Shown here: positions 29,701 to 38,404 of the stretch, in pieces
How the letters are laid out: every line of letters begins with the position of its first letter
Numbering within the stretch: the stretch's first letter is position 1
NCBI GenBank assembly: GCA_002396645.1
Contig: DGYI01000047.1
Span: 8,524-72,523, forward strand
Reading direction: 5' to 3'
DNA length: 64,000 nt
Source: Firmicutes bacterium UBA5010
Lineage (GTDB): Bacteria; Bacillota; Clostridia; Tissierellales; Sedimentibacteraceae
Position numbers and translations under genes: made by a program
Notes under the pieces: model-generated
What the model saw: the letters and a program-made list of their open reading frames with translations, nothing else
Told to the model about the DNA's origin: nothing
The model's database searches: none

Positions 29701-29758
29701 TTATTGAAATTGCTGCGGATATAATGTATCTTGTTAAAGGAACTTTCGATTTTTCCAT
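26690..29758 (-). CDS. 7TMR-DISM hybrid sensor kinase with second LytS-type kinase module
   Basis: 1022 residues: membrane helix (~12-32), extracellular 7TMR-DISM jelly-roll domain (~40-200), seven-helix membrane domain (~205-420), a DHp/HATPase module (N-box NLLHNALKF, DTGIGI, GLGLGLSIV), a receiver domain (Asp740 in VMDFML, KPID), and a LytS/His_kinase-type module (QISPHFLYNTLN with His831, then ENAVKHG and DNGAGMS). The first H-box reads YNELKTPL, so the phospho-acceptor His is Asn445. Signalling therefore probably uses His831. It is 22 bp downstream of the giant multidomain gene and overlaps the response regulator. Confidence 0.92.
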   Translation of the reverse strand: MEKSKVPLTRYIISAAISIIIVCMVTVYLISINLSDEKVQYQAHRGVLDLSDLSLDKKSTIKLDGEWEFYPGVLLKPDEISKDIKNRYISVPGDWTDYLSADKNSADGSGTYRLIVKVSDDMVYAVKTNTIRTAARIYLNGQETSSMGKPSVLRNDFQRDSRFMTAAANSLNKEIEIIIHVSNYDFGVVGIIKSIEFGSFESIINNNSRSIVLDAITVSVCLTLCIFFLIIYLQQKNNLYLVYFSGINFFMTVYLSVFNEQILRFIFNYSYNFRITIQVISLVMVTHCITGFTGHFFNNFDKRKIVDWITTLILLLFALYFYSPEKPMFVFLRSMHAVLLSVIMLRFAYTFYILIKEIYKGSELSEYILVITVSLVCYWVTMTLKILFELSLGYISAGLTLILMISVAVMIGNRLQLNYQKAALLSEKLIRQDDLKDEFLAKAYNELKTPLHIIHNLTKKLLEGEKGALNSKQQEALLYINRECQDLSTLVGDLLDSSRIKNDNIKLRISSVNPHEAVDDIVKEMQAFMPNSTELSIKNYIDSEFPSIMADPDKFRQIIYNLLHNALKFTQKGEIRVSANLDGKFAEIIVSDTGIGIEKKYFNEIFDTFFQKAADEEGLGLGLSIVKNLVEGQCGKISVDSVYGKGSSFKFKLPVCLDAKMCEKASEDKTIIETPAVNQGEENIIDIQKATVLIIDKEHSNQKIISDIVKSLKLNTILAGSGSEALEAMQNNKIDLIVMDFMLSDIQGDKLCGIIRQQYSMTELPILILTASNRTNYLMNSFDYGANDFQRKPIDENWLKSRILSLLLMKKSAEEGLEKEFQYFYSQISPHFLYNTLNTIIGLSYTDADKVRQALNNLSVYFRGKLDLHRVKGLVNLSLELEMVNAYLEIEKLRYGERLELEYDVEDNLQAMIPPLTLQPIVENAVKHGVSAKTDGGKIKIIAKKDDENIIKILIEDNGAGMSEEKRQDILYGSNNRIGFKNVMEKIKMVRGSSFELESEIGKGTRVKILIPEVKYHESYFS

Positions 29759-29780
29759 TTCAACCTCTCGACCTTTGGCA

Positions 29781-32700
29781 TCAAATTTTCATTATACTTC
29801 TGATCCTAATTAAATTTTTGATGTCATTTTCAATATAATCGGATATTTTTTGATCTAAATCGTAGCAAAGATTTTTACCTTTAGCGGGATATCTTGGGGT
29901 GCTAAGCACTTCACACAAATTTTTCAGCACAAGGTTCTTGTCAAAAATACTTTTATATTCCTGTTCTAAAGCTTTAGAGATGTCTCTGGCATTTTCTAAG
30001 CACAGCATTGACAAATCATAAATCACATCCTTAGCGGCATCCTTCATAAAGATTGGAGATGCATAGGGCAAAATCTGATTTATTGAAGGAATCAGATTTA
30101 ATTTTAATTCATTTTCACTCAATACAGTATTGCCTCCAAAAAAAGGATACAGCATGCTTTCTCTAAGCCATAATCTCAGGTTAGGAATAAAATAAGCACT
30201 GTCCACTGATCTTTCTCTAATCTCCATTATATCCTTGCCATTACTTGATAAAATACCGGCTATTATTCTCTTTACGTCTACACCTTTAGCTCTTAAAACT
30301 TTATCTATTCCAATTATTTCATGGCAGTTGTGCATTACATCATCAACTAAAATCACAGGCTTATTAAACGATTTTATGACATCAATTTGTTTAGAGATTG
30401 ATGAGTAAAACGGATACTGTGTAATTTCAAAATCTCCTGTGTCATAATTGAAGCATTTTTCAATGTGCAATGATTTTGTTGCAACATTAGCAACAATTTT
30501 TCCGCTAAAAACATTTCCAAAAGGAACACACAGATAATCACTATCGCTTAAGGATATTTCGCTTATTTTTTCCACAAGTGCTTGCTGAAGCATCTGAACA
30601 TCAAAAGACAATACCAGGCTGTTAGGGTATAGTTTAGCCAAAACCAGCTTAAGTCTTTTTCTTGTATCTGAAACCAATTCCTTAAGTCTTTGCGAGGAAA
30701 TTAAGGGTTCCTTGATGTAATTTTGCATATCCAGTGTCAAGCATATCGGAAACTTCATATCAACGGCATATATATGGTTTTTTAAATCTGCCGCATCCAG
30801 CTTTTTGAATCCGTGCAGTTCTAAAAGCTCAGAAGTTTCATCGCTGTCATAGTTCAAAAGCGTATTGCAATATAAAGCATATGTGAAATCATTTTTTAAT
30901 CCGTGAAGCAAAGTTTCTGTCAGCAAAGTCTGCTCAAGCTCAGGAATTTTTTCAGAAGGATTCGTATATATTCCATCAATAATTATAATTTTTCCCGAGG
31001 TATTTTCTCTTACATAATTTGCAATTTCAATATTTCCGAATTCACGGTACATCTGAGCGGTTCCTATATGATGAAATGCCGAAAATCCCAATAGTCTGTT
31101 TTCCTGTGAGTTCTCTCTTATTACAAGCAGGCTTATGTTTTTGTTTGCTAATTCTTCTCCTATATTTTCATATAAGTTTGTATACATAAATATATAACGT
31201 CCTATTTCATCTGCGACATTTTCGCTCAAATCATTAATAATTTCAATTTTAAGAGAACTCTTATCAGCTAATGTTTTATCCTGAGACTCTCTTAAATAAA
31301 TGCCTGTGTTATAAATATATTTTAGTGCCTGTGAATCAATCGCCAAGTTCTTGGTTTCGTTTATCGGACTTATACTTAAATCAATGATTTCTCCCTTAAT
31401 TTTTTTCCTTACTTCATTTATTTTATCTGATTCGTCACTATCATAAATATTGTCTGAATCCAATATCAGATGATTAAACGCATAAATAGAGTTTTTGCTT
31501 AATTTTTGCTTATAAACAGCTTGGTTTAGAAGCATCTCTTTTCTCGCTATTATATAAATTTCTTTATCGGCAAACATAGATTTTAATTTTACTATATCAT
31601 CCGGGTTTGCGAAATTTATCTTTAAGCTTTCTGATAAAAGATATGTGTCTAACTCATCTGCTATAGATATATCAATAATTTTCCTTCTTATTTTATAGGG
31701 CTGAGTATTTTTCCACCAGCTGGATTCATCAATTTCAAGAAAAACATCATATCCAAGACTTTTTATCTCCTTAATAATCTTTTTATGCTCTAATGTAAAC
31801 GGATCAAAAGAATTGCAAAAATAAGCTATTTTATTATTTACAGTCACATCATATTTATCATTTAAAACATTATTATATCCGCTTAAAAATTTATATATAT
31901 AATTAAACGAATTTGCAGTATTTAAAAAATTCAGATAATCCGTATTCTTTTCATCGGTTAAGCTTATTAATTTCTTGGCTATACATTTGAATATCTTATA
32001 TTTGTCGTTGTCGCCGAGTATTTTACTGTTAAAAATTTGATTTCCGATAAAAAACAGTGTATCCATTCTTATTTGTTCGTCATTATTGGCAAGACCGCTG
32101 ATTATTATGCTTAAAATTTTTATAAATCTATTGCTGTATTTATCTATAATCTGTTCAAAAATCTCCTTATACTCAGAGTAATTCTCTATCATAACACTAA
32201 AGACTTTAAGGGCAAGCGAGCTTACATGACTGTTTGAATCATTGTATAGTCTCAGTATTTCAAATATAATTTCATCAAGCTCCTTTGTATCCAAAAGCAA
32301 TATAAATTTGCCTAAATGATTAGGTATATATTTTGAAATTTCAAATTCTCCGATTTCCAATCCCTTTATAAGCTCTATGGATATTTCATTTCTTTGGTCT
32401 ATGGTCAAAAATGAACTAATGCTCAAAAGAGCTTTTCCGGCTTTATTTCTGACAACCTCTTTCGCACTTACTTTAACAAGATTGCAAAGATGTGTGGCGG
32501 TGTGTAAAAGCACAACATCATTTGAATTTCTGACAATATCTAATATAAAATCAATATTAACTATCTTCTCCATCCAATTAGTAGCAGACTTTAGATTGAT
32601 TAAAAATATCTCTGAAATTCTTTTGCTTTTTATCCGCATAAATTCATTGTATTCAGTTATTATTCTATCTGTTTTGTTAATATTAAGCAAAATTTTATAC

Positions 32701-34514
32701 TTCAGAAAGTTAATTCCTACTTTATCATCCGTATTTATATTCTGAACATGTTCAAGTATTTTGGAAATAAGGCTTTCTCCCAAACTTTCACTTTGTATTA
32801 TAGTATATATATAATTTAATGAAACAAATTTTACATCCTCGTTGCCGCTGTTTAAGTATTTAATAATATTATTAAATACTATATCTATCTGTTCATTATT
32901 AAAAAATTCAATTTTGATGCTGTTTAACGATGTCAAAAGCAGAATTACTGTATCTTCATCAGAGCTTATTTTTTCAAAGTGTTTTAATAGAACTTCAATA
33001 TATATCTCAATTGTATCATTTGAGATACTTTTTATAAATGAGTCAATAAAATCATGCAGGTAAAACACTGCATTTTCTTTGTCATTCAAATTTTCCGAGA
33101 GTATAAAAAGCCCCAAATATTTCTCCCAAAGCTTGAGAGATGAAAGACCTGAATCAATTAAATTTTCAATTTCATTTGAATCAAATAAGGCAATAGTTTT
33201 TCCAAGCAGTTTAGCTGCTAATTTCCTTATTTCCTGATCGGAACTGTTTAGCAAACTGTATAAAAAGTCAAGAATTTTCATCTTTTTATTCTTGCTTAAA
33301 TACAAAGTATATTCATCAAAAATATTCAGATATATCATAATATCTTTCCACGATTTTGCAGCTTTTGCTTTTTCAAGCATATAATTAAAGTTTATTTCAT
33401 CACTTAACAAATTCATAACCTTAATATTGCTTTCTACAGATATATTTTTATAGTAATCTATAATTTCATTTTCTTCTAAAAGTACAGTTGCAACAGTATT
33501 ACTGCTATTGCGAATAATTTCACTTGAAAATTTGATGTCAACATTATTGCTTGATAAATAGGATTCAAAATCCTTAATTTTGTCAACAATTAATCTGCTT
33601 TGATCCTTAGATATGTCAAACTCCTCAGATATAGCTTTTTCGATTTGCTCTAAAGAATTAAGATATGTTTTTGTGTTATTTTTAATATCTACTCTTAAAT
33701 CTGAATACATTAATATTAAAGATTCGATTGGCAAATGTCCGAAGCATATACTTAATATATCATTATATATTTCAACCCCAATAATATTGGACAAATCAAA
33801 TTTCTCAAACCATTGTCTTGTATAGAAAGCTATACTATTATTCTCATGCTTAACAGCATAATTACCTATAAAATGTCCTATTGTCAAGCAAGAAACCAGC
33901 CAAGGCTTGAGATTGACACCGGACATTTTCAGACTCTGCGCTATCTGCATGGATAAGCTCCACACAGCTCTAATGCGATAATAAAGCTTAGAATTGGTCA
34001 ATTCGTGCTCTAATAATATAAGTTCATAAATATAATTATCTATGTATACTTTTTTAAATTTTTGAAAATCCTCATTTCGTTCAAAGTCTGTGTTATTATT
34101 TGATATAAATGAGTTAAAGCTGAAACTTTCAGTCTCTTGATGTTTTTCCACACTATAAAAAACTGTTTTTAATATTTCAAGATATACAACAACAGCATCT
34201 TCATATTTTGGATTTAATTTTATAGATACGGAATCAGGAAATGATTTGTATAATGTATATTCATACACATATTTCAGCCAATCCTTAGGCAAGTTTTCAC
34301 TTAATGAGTTTAAAATTTCTATAGACAGCTCTCTTACATCATCACAGCTAATACGAGTTTTGGCAATAATAACAGAAAGCTTAGTTGTAAAAGCTTTATT
34401 AAGAACCAGAGATTGAATTTTTTCTTCTGATAAGCTAATTTTTTTTATGAAATCTTTTTTTGTTAGATTATGCAATATTTCTTCATGTAGTTCATTTAAA
34501 GAAACTCTACTCAT
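29781..34514 (-). CDS. Giant multidomain protein: HD-like, HEAT-like, NMNAT-like, GNAT-like, PRTase-like
   Basis: 1577 residues, no signal peptide or membrane helix. ~180-285 is a degenerate HD-like bundle (LTIGHFIGN in place of HDIGK, later HLPIES..YSDLRVD). ~420-860 is helical and HEAT-like. ~890-1060 resembles nicotinate-nucleotide adenylyltransferase: SFDPFTLEHKKI at ~900 keeps FDP-x-T-x-x-H. ~1100-1270 resembles an acetyltransferase (RLLGFSAFHHIG). ~1290-1480 has a PRPP-type loop VILVDDVMHNCHE (~1385) followed by an I-A-G-I strand. It is the first gene of an operon with the dual kinase (22 bp) and SARP regulator. I recall similar 'cytidyltransferase-related' giants in Clostridia; function is unknown. 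Confidence 0.75.
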   Translation of the reverse strand: MSRVSLNELHEEILHNLTKKDFIKKISLSEEKIQSLVLNKAFTTKLSVIIAKTRISCDDVRELSIEILNSLSENLPKDWLKYVYEYTLYKSFPDSVSIKLNPKYEDAVVVYLEILKTVFYSVEKHQETESFSFNSFISNNNTDFERNEDFQKFKKVYIDNYIYELILLEHELTNSKLYYRIRAVWSLSMQIAQSLKMSGVNLKPWLVSCLTIGHFIGNYAVKHENNSIAFYTRQWFEKFDLSNIIGVEIYNDILSICFGHLPIESLILMYSDLRVDIKNNTKTYLNSLEQIEKAISEEFDISKDQSRLIVDKIKDFESYLSSNNVDIKFSSEIIRNSSNTVATVLLEENEIIDYYKNISVESNIKVMNLLSDEINFNYMLEKAKAAKSWKDIMIYLNIFDEYTLYLSKNKKMKILDFLYSLLNSSDQEIRKLAAKLLGKTIALFDSNEIENLIDSGLSSLKLWEKYLGLFILSENLNDKENAVFYLHDFIDSFIKSISNDTIEIYIEVLLKHFEKISSDEDTVILLLTSLNSIKIEFFNNEQIDIVFNNIIKYLNSGNEDVKFVSLNYIYTIIQSESLGESLISKILEHVQNINTDDKVGINFLKYKILLNINKTDRIITEYNEFMRIKSKRISEIFLINLKSATNWMEKIVNIDFILDIVRNSNDVVLLHTATHLCNLVKVSAKEVVRNKAGKALLSISSFLTIDQRNEISIELIKGLEIGEFEISKYIPNHLGKFILLLDTKELDEIIFEILRLYNDSNSHVSSLALKVFSVMIENYSEYKEIFEQIIDKYSNRFIKILSIIISGLANNDEQIRMDTLFFIGNQIFNSKILGDNDKYKIFKCIAKKLISLTDEKNTDYLNFLNTANSFNYIYKFLSGYNNVLNDKYDVTVNNKIAYFCNSFDPFTLEHKKIIKEIKSLGYDVFLEIDESSWWKNTQPYKIRRKIIDISIADELDTYLLSESLKINFANPDDIVKLKSMFADKEIYIIARKEMLLNQAVYKQKLSKNSIYAFNHLILDSDNIYDSDESDKINEVRKKIKGEIIDLSISPINETKNLAIDSQALKYIYNTGIYLRESQDKTLADKSSLKIEIINDLSENVADEIGRYIFMYTNLYENIGEELANKNISLLVIRENSQENRLLGFSAFHHIGTAQMYREFGNIEIANYVRENTSGKIIIIDGIYTNPSEKIPELEQTLLTETLLHGLKNDFTYALYCNTLLNYDSDETSELLELHGFKKLDAADLKNHIYAVDMKFPICLTLDMQNYIKEPLISSQRLKELVSDTRKRLKLVLAKLYPNSLVLSFDVQMLQQALVEKISEISLSDSDYLCVPFGNVFSGKIVANVATKSLHIEKCFNYDTGDFEITQYPFYSSISKQIDVIKSFNKPVILVDDVMHNCHEIIGIDKVLRAKGVDVKRIIAGILSSNGKDIMEIRERSVDSAYFIPNLRLWLRESMLYPFFGGNTVLSENELKLNLIPSINQILPYASPIFMKDAAKDVIYDLSMLCLENARDISKALEQEYKSIFDKNLVLKNLCEVLSTPRYPAKGKNLCYDLDQKISDYIENDIKNLIRIRSIMKI

Positions 34515-34538
34515 TCTATCCTCCGATAATAATTATCC

Positions 34539-34596
34539 TCAATGTGTTTTAAGAGATTGAAACATGTTGTGTTTTCAATCTCTTAAAACACATTAT
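34539..34596. promoter_or_regulatory. 22-bp perfect inverted repeat before the giant gene
   Basis: AATGTGTTTTAAGAGATTGA (34541-34560) is matched exactly by its reverse complement at 34575-34594; two further pairs leave a 10-nt loop. It lies 26 bp before the ATG and 36 bp past the DUF4363 stop, with no T-run on either side, so it is a leader hairpin or operator as easily as a terminator. Confidence 0.6.
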
Positions 34597-34630
34597 AAGT
34601 ATATCATCGGATTATATAAATTACAAGAAT

Positions 34631-35014
34631 TTAGAAAATATTTTCAAGTGTTATGCTCTCATTTCCCATGACTTTTCTTAGAAATTTTTTAAACTCTTCT
34701 ATTTCTGATAAAGTCATAGATTTATTTTCTGTTTTGATATAAGAGTCCATTTTTTGTATGGATGCAATAATATCCTCTACTTCTCCCTGATGAACAAAAT
34801 ATATCCAAAGTTTTTCGGTATCTTTCCATTTTTCCATTACTTTATTTAAAATCATTTGAGCTTCATTATAGTTTTCGTTTATAACAGCATTATAGATATT
34901 CTTTAATTCAATATCAAAGTATTTTATAGCATTATCTATTGAGAAATAGTAAATCAAATACCAGGCTAAAATTATGATAATAAGCCAAGCAAATGATACA
35001 TATAAGGTTTTCAT
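34631..35014 (-). CDS. DUF4363 membrane-anchored protein
   Basis: 127 residues. One N-terminal membrane helix (YVSFAWLIIIILAWYLIYYFS) is followed by a helical soluble domain with WKDTEKLWIYFVHQGEVEDI, the core pattern of DUF4363. In Clostridia it is regularly paired with a DUF421 gene, as here (33 bp downstream of it), often in sporulation or envelope contexts. GGAGGGTGCA precedes the ATG. The biochemical role is unknown. Confidence 0.85.
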   Translation of the reverse strand: MKTLYVSFAWLIIIILAWYLIYYFSIDNAIKYFDIELKNIYNAVINENYNEAQMILNKVMEKWKDTEKLWIYFVHQGEVEDIIASIQKMDSYIKTENKSMTLSEIEEFKKFLRKVMGNESITLENIF

Positions 35015-35047
35015 TGCACCCTCCTGTTATGCCATAGTCCTTAAGGT

Positions 35048-35692
35048 CTAGTTATTTTTTCTATATAAAATGTATTTATTATTTTCATCTACTGCTCCAT
35101 AAATGATATTATTCAAGTGAAGATTTTGTTTTTTGAGTTCAAGTTCAAGTTTACTTCTTGATAAATTGTATTTATCAATATTATCATACATTATTTTTCC
35201 ATCTAAAATTACAGCTATGGGCATTCGCTTGCATTTTTTCTCTAATGAACCTGTGGATGCTAAAACACTCACCTGACCGTTTGTCTCCATTATCAGATAA
35301 TCAATATCTTCAATATTATAATAACCCTTTAATCTTAATTGTCCTAAAACATCATTGACGTTTATTCTCAGTTTTTTCATTTCCTTAAAATTAAATTTTC
35401 CGTGCGAAATTAGAATTGAGGGATTTCCGCATATTATTCTTCTGAACTCATTGCTTTTAATAGATAGAAATGACATCAGACACTGTAAAAATACCAAGGT
35501 TGCAATTGCGGTTATACCATGCGACATAGGGGAATTTAAGTCTTCCATAGGCATGGCGGCAAGTTCTGCAATCATAAGAGAAACAACCAAATCAAATGGC
35601 TGTAACTCTCCCAGTTCACCTTTTCCCATAATTCTCAAAGAACATAAAACAACTACATATAATATAATTGCTCTTAAAATTACGACAATCAT
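35048..35692 (-). CDS. DUF421 (YetF-like) membrane protein
   Basis: 214 residues with three N-terminal membrane helices (~1-80), then two small mixed alpha/beta domains. The family blocks LRIMGKGELGELQPFDLVV and GNPSILISHGKFN plus LRLKGYYNIEDIDYLIMETNG are clear. YetF-type proteins occur in spore formers; the C-terminal domain probably faces the cytoplasm. It is co-transcribed with DUF4363. AGGAG precedes the ATG, and a GTCTC hairpin (35721-35738) lies 30 bp upstream. Confidence 0.9.
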   Translation of the reverse strand: MIVVILRAIILYVVVLCSLRIMGKGELGELQPFDLVVSLMIAELAAMPMEDLNSPMSHGITAIATLVFLQCLMSFLSIKSNEFRRIICGNPSILISHGKFNFKEMKKLRINVNDVLGQLRLKGYYNIEDIDYLIMETNGQVSVLASTGSLEKKCKRMPIAVILDGKIMYDNIDKYNLSRSKLELELKKQNLHLNNIIYGAVDENNKYILYRKNN

Positions 35693-35720
35693 AGCTTCTC
35701 CTAATCACATAATCTTAATA

Positions 35721-35738
35721 GTCTCGTTTACACGAGAC
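35721..35738. repeat. Dispersed hairpin, copy C (GTCTC module)
   Basis: GTCTCG-tttaca-CGAGAC, alone, in the DUF421 promoter region. Confidence 0.45.
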
Positions 35739-35781
35739 TTTTAAATAATAATATTTACTTTATATCTTAACCCAAAATAAA

Positions 35782-35829
35782 AAATCTATAACTGAAAGCA
35801 AAATTTCGTTTTGTTTTCAACTATAGATT
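35782..35829 (-). terminator. Terminator of the PIN-TRAM gene
   Basis: Long stem AATCTATA..TGAAA.CAAAA pairing with TTTTG.TTTCA..TATAGATT, three internal mismatches, followed on the minus strand by TTTTATTTT; it begins 16 bp past the stop codon. Confidence 0.8.
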
Positions 35830-35844
35830 TTAAAATTTTTTTAA

Positions 35845-36924
35845 TTATTTTATTTTTGCAAATATCATTCTTCCGGCGGCAGTCTGCAAAACGCTTGTAA
35901 CTATAACTTCTACAGAATCTCCTATGCGTTTTCTTCCGCCCTCAACTACAATCATGGTTCCATCGTCAAGATATGCGAGTCCCTGATTTGATTCCTTTCC
36001 ATCTTTAACTATGGTTAAACTCATTTCTTCACCTGGCAGAACAACCGGTTTGATAGAATTAGCCAGCTCATTGATATTGAGAACCTTAACTCCTTGGAAT
36101 TCAGCCACCTTGTTTAGATTGAAGTCGTTTGTTAAAACCTTTCCTCCAAGTTCTTCGGCAAGCTTTAACAATTTAACATCAACCTCAAGATCATGTCCGT
36201 AATCCCTCGATTCAATCACTACTTCAATTTCATCTTCTTTTTGAAGCATATTCAAAATATCAAGTCCGCGACGTCCTCTGTTTCTTTTGAGCGGATCGGC
36301 AGAATCCGCAATATGTCTTAATTCCTGCAATACAAATTCGGGTATAACAAGCGGACCTTCAAGAAATCCTGTCTTGCATATGTCTGTTATTCTTCCATCA
36401 ATAATAACGCTTGTATCCAGCACTTTAGGAAATATGTTCGTTTTAGATGATTTTAGCAGTCCCTTCATTTTAATACCGGTCTTTTTTAAGTTGATACCGC
36501 TTATAAATACATCATCTTTTTTTCTGGTAGCTACCTTGATTCCAAGATAGCCTAAAAATAAGTACAAAATTGCTGAAATAATAGCTCCTAAATACGGAAT
36601 TGTTAAGTTAAGAAATGGCTGACTAATCAGAAAAGCTATTATACAGCCTATTATTAAACCGGCTGATCCGTAAATTATATCTGTTGTAGAAAACTTTAAT
36701 ATCTCTCCTTCAAAGCTATTAGCAATTTTCACGCTTATTGCAACTATTTTAGGAGTTAAAATAAAAAATATAATTCCAAAAATAATTCCGCCTACAGATA
36801 TAAACATATACTGCTTCCATGTGCCCAATTCTAAAATGCCTAAATCAACGATAGATGCAACAATAAAAATACCAGACATTACTCCCAAAAAAGTTAATAT
36901 CACTCTGATTAACTTTTTGAGCAT
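35845..36924 (-). CDS. PIN and TRAM domain membrane protein, YacL-like
   Basis: 359 residues. Four membrane helices (~1-130), a PIN nuclease domain with acidic residues ([51 protein letters not shown]), then a C-terminal TRAM RNA-binding domain ([16 protein letters not shown] to FAKIK). It resembles Bacillus YacL, a predicted membrane-tethered ribonuclease. The ATG at 36924 follows GGGGGTGAAAG. In many Clostridia this gene follows carD and radA, as here, usually with ispD next; no ispD is present. Confidence 0.92.
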   Translation of the reverse strand: MLKKLIRVILTFLGVMSGIFIVASIVDLGILELGTWKQYMFISVGGIIFGIIFFILTPKIVAISVKIANSFEGEILKFSTTDIIYGSAGLIIGCIIAFLISQPFLNLTIPYLGAIISAILYLFLGYLGIKVATRKKDDVFISGINLKKTGIKMKGLLKSSKTNIFPKVLDTSVIIDGRITDICKTGFLEGPLVIPEFVLQELRHIADSADPLKRNRGRRGLDILNMLQKEDEIEVVIESRDYGHDLEVDVKLLKLAEELGGKVLTNDFNLNKVAEFQGVKVLNINELANSIKPVVLPGEEMSLTIVKDGKESNQGLAYLDDGTMIVVEGGRKRIGDSVEVIVTSVLQTAAGRMIFAKIK

Positions 36925-37019
36925 ACTTTCACCCCCTTTTCTATAAAGTTTTATACGGATATCATACAAGTCATTTAATAAAATAAATTTTACAAAAATA
37001 AAATTGTATAATATACGCA

Positions 37020-37061
37020 GGATATTTAAAGGTCTCGTACAAAGTACGAGACTATGATATC
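37020..37061. repeat. Dispersed hairpin, copy D
   Basis: GTCTCGTAC-aaa-GTACGAGAC (37032-37052), flanked by GGATAT and ATATCC, so the ATATC module here forms an outer stem around the GTCTC module. Confidence 0.5.
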
Positions 37062-37121
37062 CCGATTAATTATTTTATAATATTATAATAATATTAATCT
37101 AATCTTAAAATCTTTAATATA

Positions 37122-37607
37122 TTATCCGATTTTCCCAAGAAAATTTTCTATATAGCCGGTTACGGTGTCTCCGTCTTGATCTGTAGATAGTGCAACTTCA
37201 CTGATAAGCATTTGTTTGGCATTTGCCAGCATTTTTTTCTCTCCGGTCGACAGCCCTTTTTCCTTATCTCTGTAGGCTAGGTCCCTTACAACATGTGCTA
37301 GCTCAAAGATGTCCCCTGTGCGCATTTTTTCCATATTTTCTCTATATCTTTTATTCCAATTAGAGTTGTTTTTTTCAGCATTTTGCTTCAAAATGGCAAT
37401 CACATCATTTACCTCATCCCTATCAATAATGTTTCTTAATCCCATATTATCTACATTATCAACAGGTATCATCAGCTTTATTTCTCCTATTGGCATTTTT
37501 AAAATATAGTATTTTTTCAATTCGCCCAAAACCTCTTTTTCTTCAACAGATTCTATTTTCCCTGCTCCGTGCATAGGATATACAACCTTATCGCCTAAAT
37601 TATACAT
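37122..37607 (-). CDS. CarD-family transcription regulator
   Basis: 161 residues. The N-terminal RNA-polymerase-interacting (Tudor-like) domain reads YNLGDKVVYPMHGAGKIESVEEKEVLG; the C-terminal helical DNA-binding domain carries WNKRYRENMEKMRTGD and ELAHVVRDLAYRDKEKGLSTGEKKML. CarD/CdnL proteins bind the RNA polymerase beta subunit and stabilise open promoter complexes. GGAGG precedes the ATG. It stands in the common clostridial radA-carD-PIN/TRAM neighbourhood. Confidence 0.95.
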   Translation of the reverse strand: MYNLGDKVVYPMHGAGKIESVEEKEVLGELKKYYILKMPIGEIKLMIPVDNVDNMGLRNIIDRDEVNDVIAILKQNAEKNNSNWNKRYRENMEKMRTGDIFELAHVVRDLAYRDKEKGLSTGEKKMLANAKQMLISEVALSTDQDGDTVTGYIENFLGKIG

Positions 37608-37880
37608 CGTACTACCTCCTAATATATAGTATACCTCAAGCGCAATAAAAAGTCAAATTTATTATTATATAATGCACGTACATGTTTGTCAATAATAATT
37701 TTTTATGATTTTTTTCCGTGTTTTTACATACTGATTTTCATATTTAAGAGCCAAAAGATTTGTGCATGGGGTTTAATATTTATTTTTGTTATAATTTTCT
37801 TTTATTCTTATAAATTTCAATTAATATTATTATGTTCTAAATTTTAAATTTTATAGCAAAAATAAAATCTTAATTTTTAT

Positions 37881-37910
37881 TTGACATATAAGCTTGTCAC
37901 TGTTTATAAT
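37881..37910 (+). promoter_or_regulatory. Sigma-A promoter of the MazG-like gene
   Basis: TTGACA, 18-bp spacer, TATAAT, 58 bp before the ATG. The remaining part of the 360-bp carD-mazG gap is AT-rich and shows nothing else. Confidence 0.75.
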
Positions 37911-37967
37911 TTAGAAAAGCAAGAAAAATAGTCCTTAATAAAAAATATAATAAAAGGAGTAAGTCTT

Positions 37968-38360
37968 ATGTCAAATGAATATTCTGTTTTTCAGGACTGT
38001 GTCTCTAACGCTCAGTTTAGAAATAAAAGTATATTAGATATAGTAACAAAATTAAGTGAACAAACCGCACTTCTGGACAGAGCTGTGTTTAAATCTGTCA
38101 CGCATTGCGGATGTATAAAAATCAACGCAAAAAAACAAGTTCTGCGTAACGATAAAACTATAGAAGAAAACAAATTCTTTTTAGAAAGTCATCTTGAAGG
38201 GGATTTATGCCCAATATGTAAGGAAAAAATAGAAGAGGAAATGGGAGATCTGATGTTCTACTTGGCATCTCTTTGTGAAACACTCGATATTAAACTAAGT
38301 GATGTTATAGAACAAAAAACGGATTATCTGAAAACTTTGGGAAAATACAGCCTGCTATAA
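37968..38360 (+). CDS. MazG-like protein with cysteine pairs
   Basis: 130 residues, helical. HCGCIKINAKKQ and DLCPICKEKIEEEMGDLMFYLASLCETLDI combine a Cys-rich segment with the EE-x-x-D acidic pattern of MazG-type nucleotide pyrophosphohydrolases. It matches the N-terminal part of clostridial proteins annotated as DUF1573, here without the DUF1573 domain. Activity is uncertain since the metal-binding set may be incomplete. It has its own consensus promoter and AAGGAG site, and is convergent with radA. Confidence 0.7.
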   Translation: MSNEYSVFQDCVSNAQFRNKSILDIVTKLSEQTALLDRAVFKSVTHCGCIKINAKKQVLRNDKTIEENKFFLESHLEGDLCPICKEKIEEEMGDLMFYLASLCETLDIKLSDVIEQKTDYLKTLGKYSLL

Positions 38361-38375
38361 ATATTATAAAATACA

Positions 38376-38403
38376 ATGAAGGAGCTGCTCTTTGCTCCTT
38401 CAA
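38376..38403. terminator. Bidirectional terminator between mazG-like and radA
   Basis: TGAAGGAGC / GCTCCTTCA with an 8-nt loop, directly past both convergent stop codons. Confidence 0.75.
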
Positions 38404-38404
38404 T

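Noticed and set aside
34541..34594. Inverted repeat as a CRISPR repeat unit
   Set aside because: It occurs once, without spacers or further copies, and no cas gene is present.
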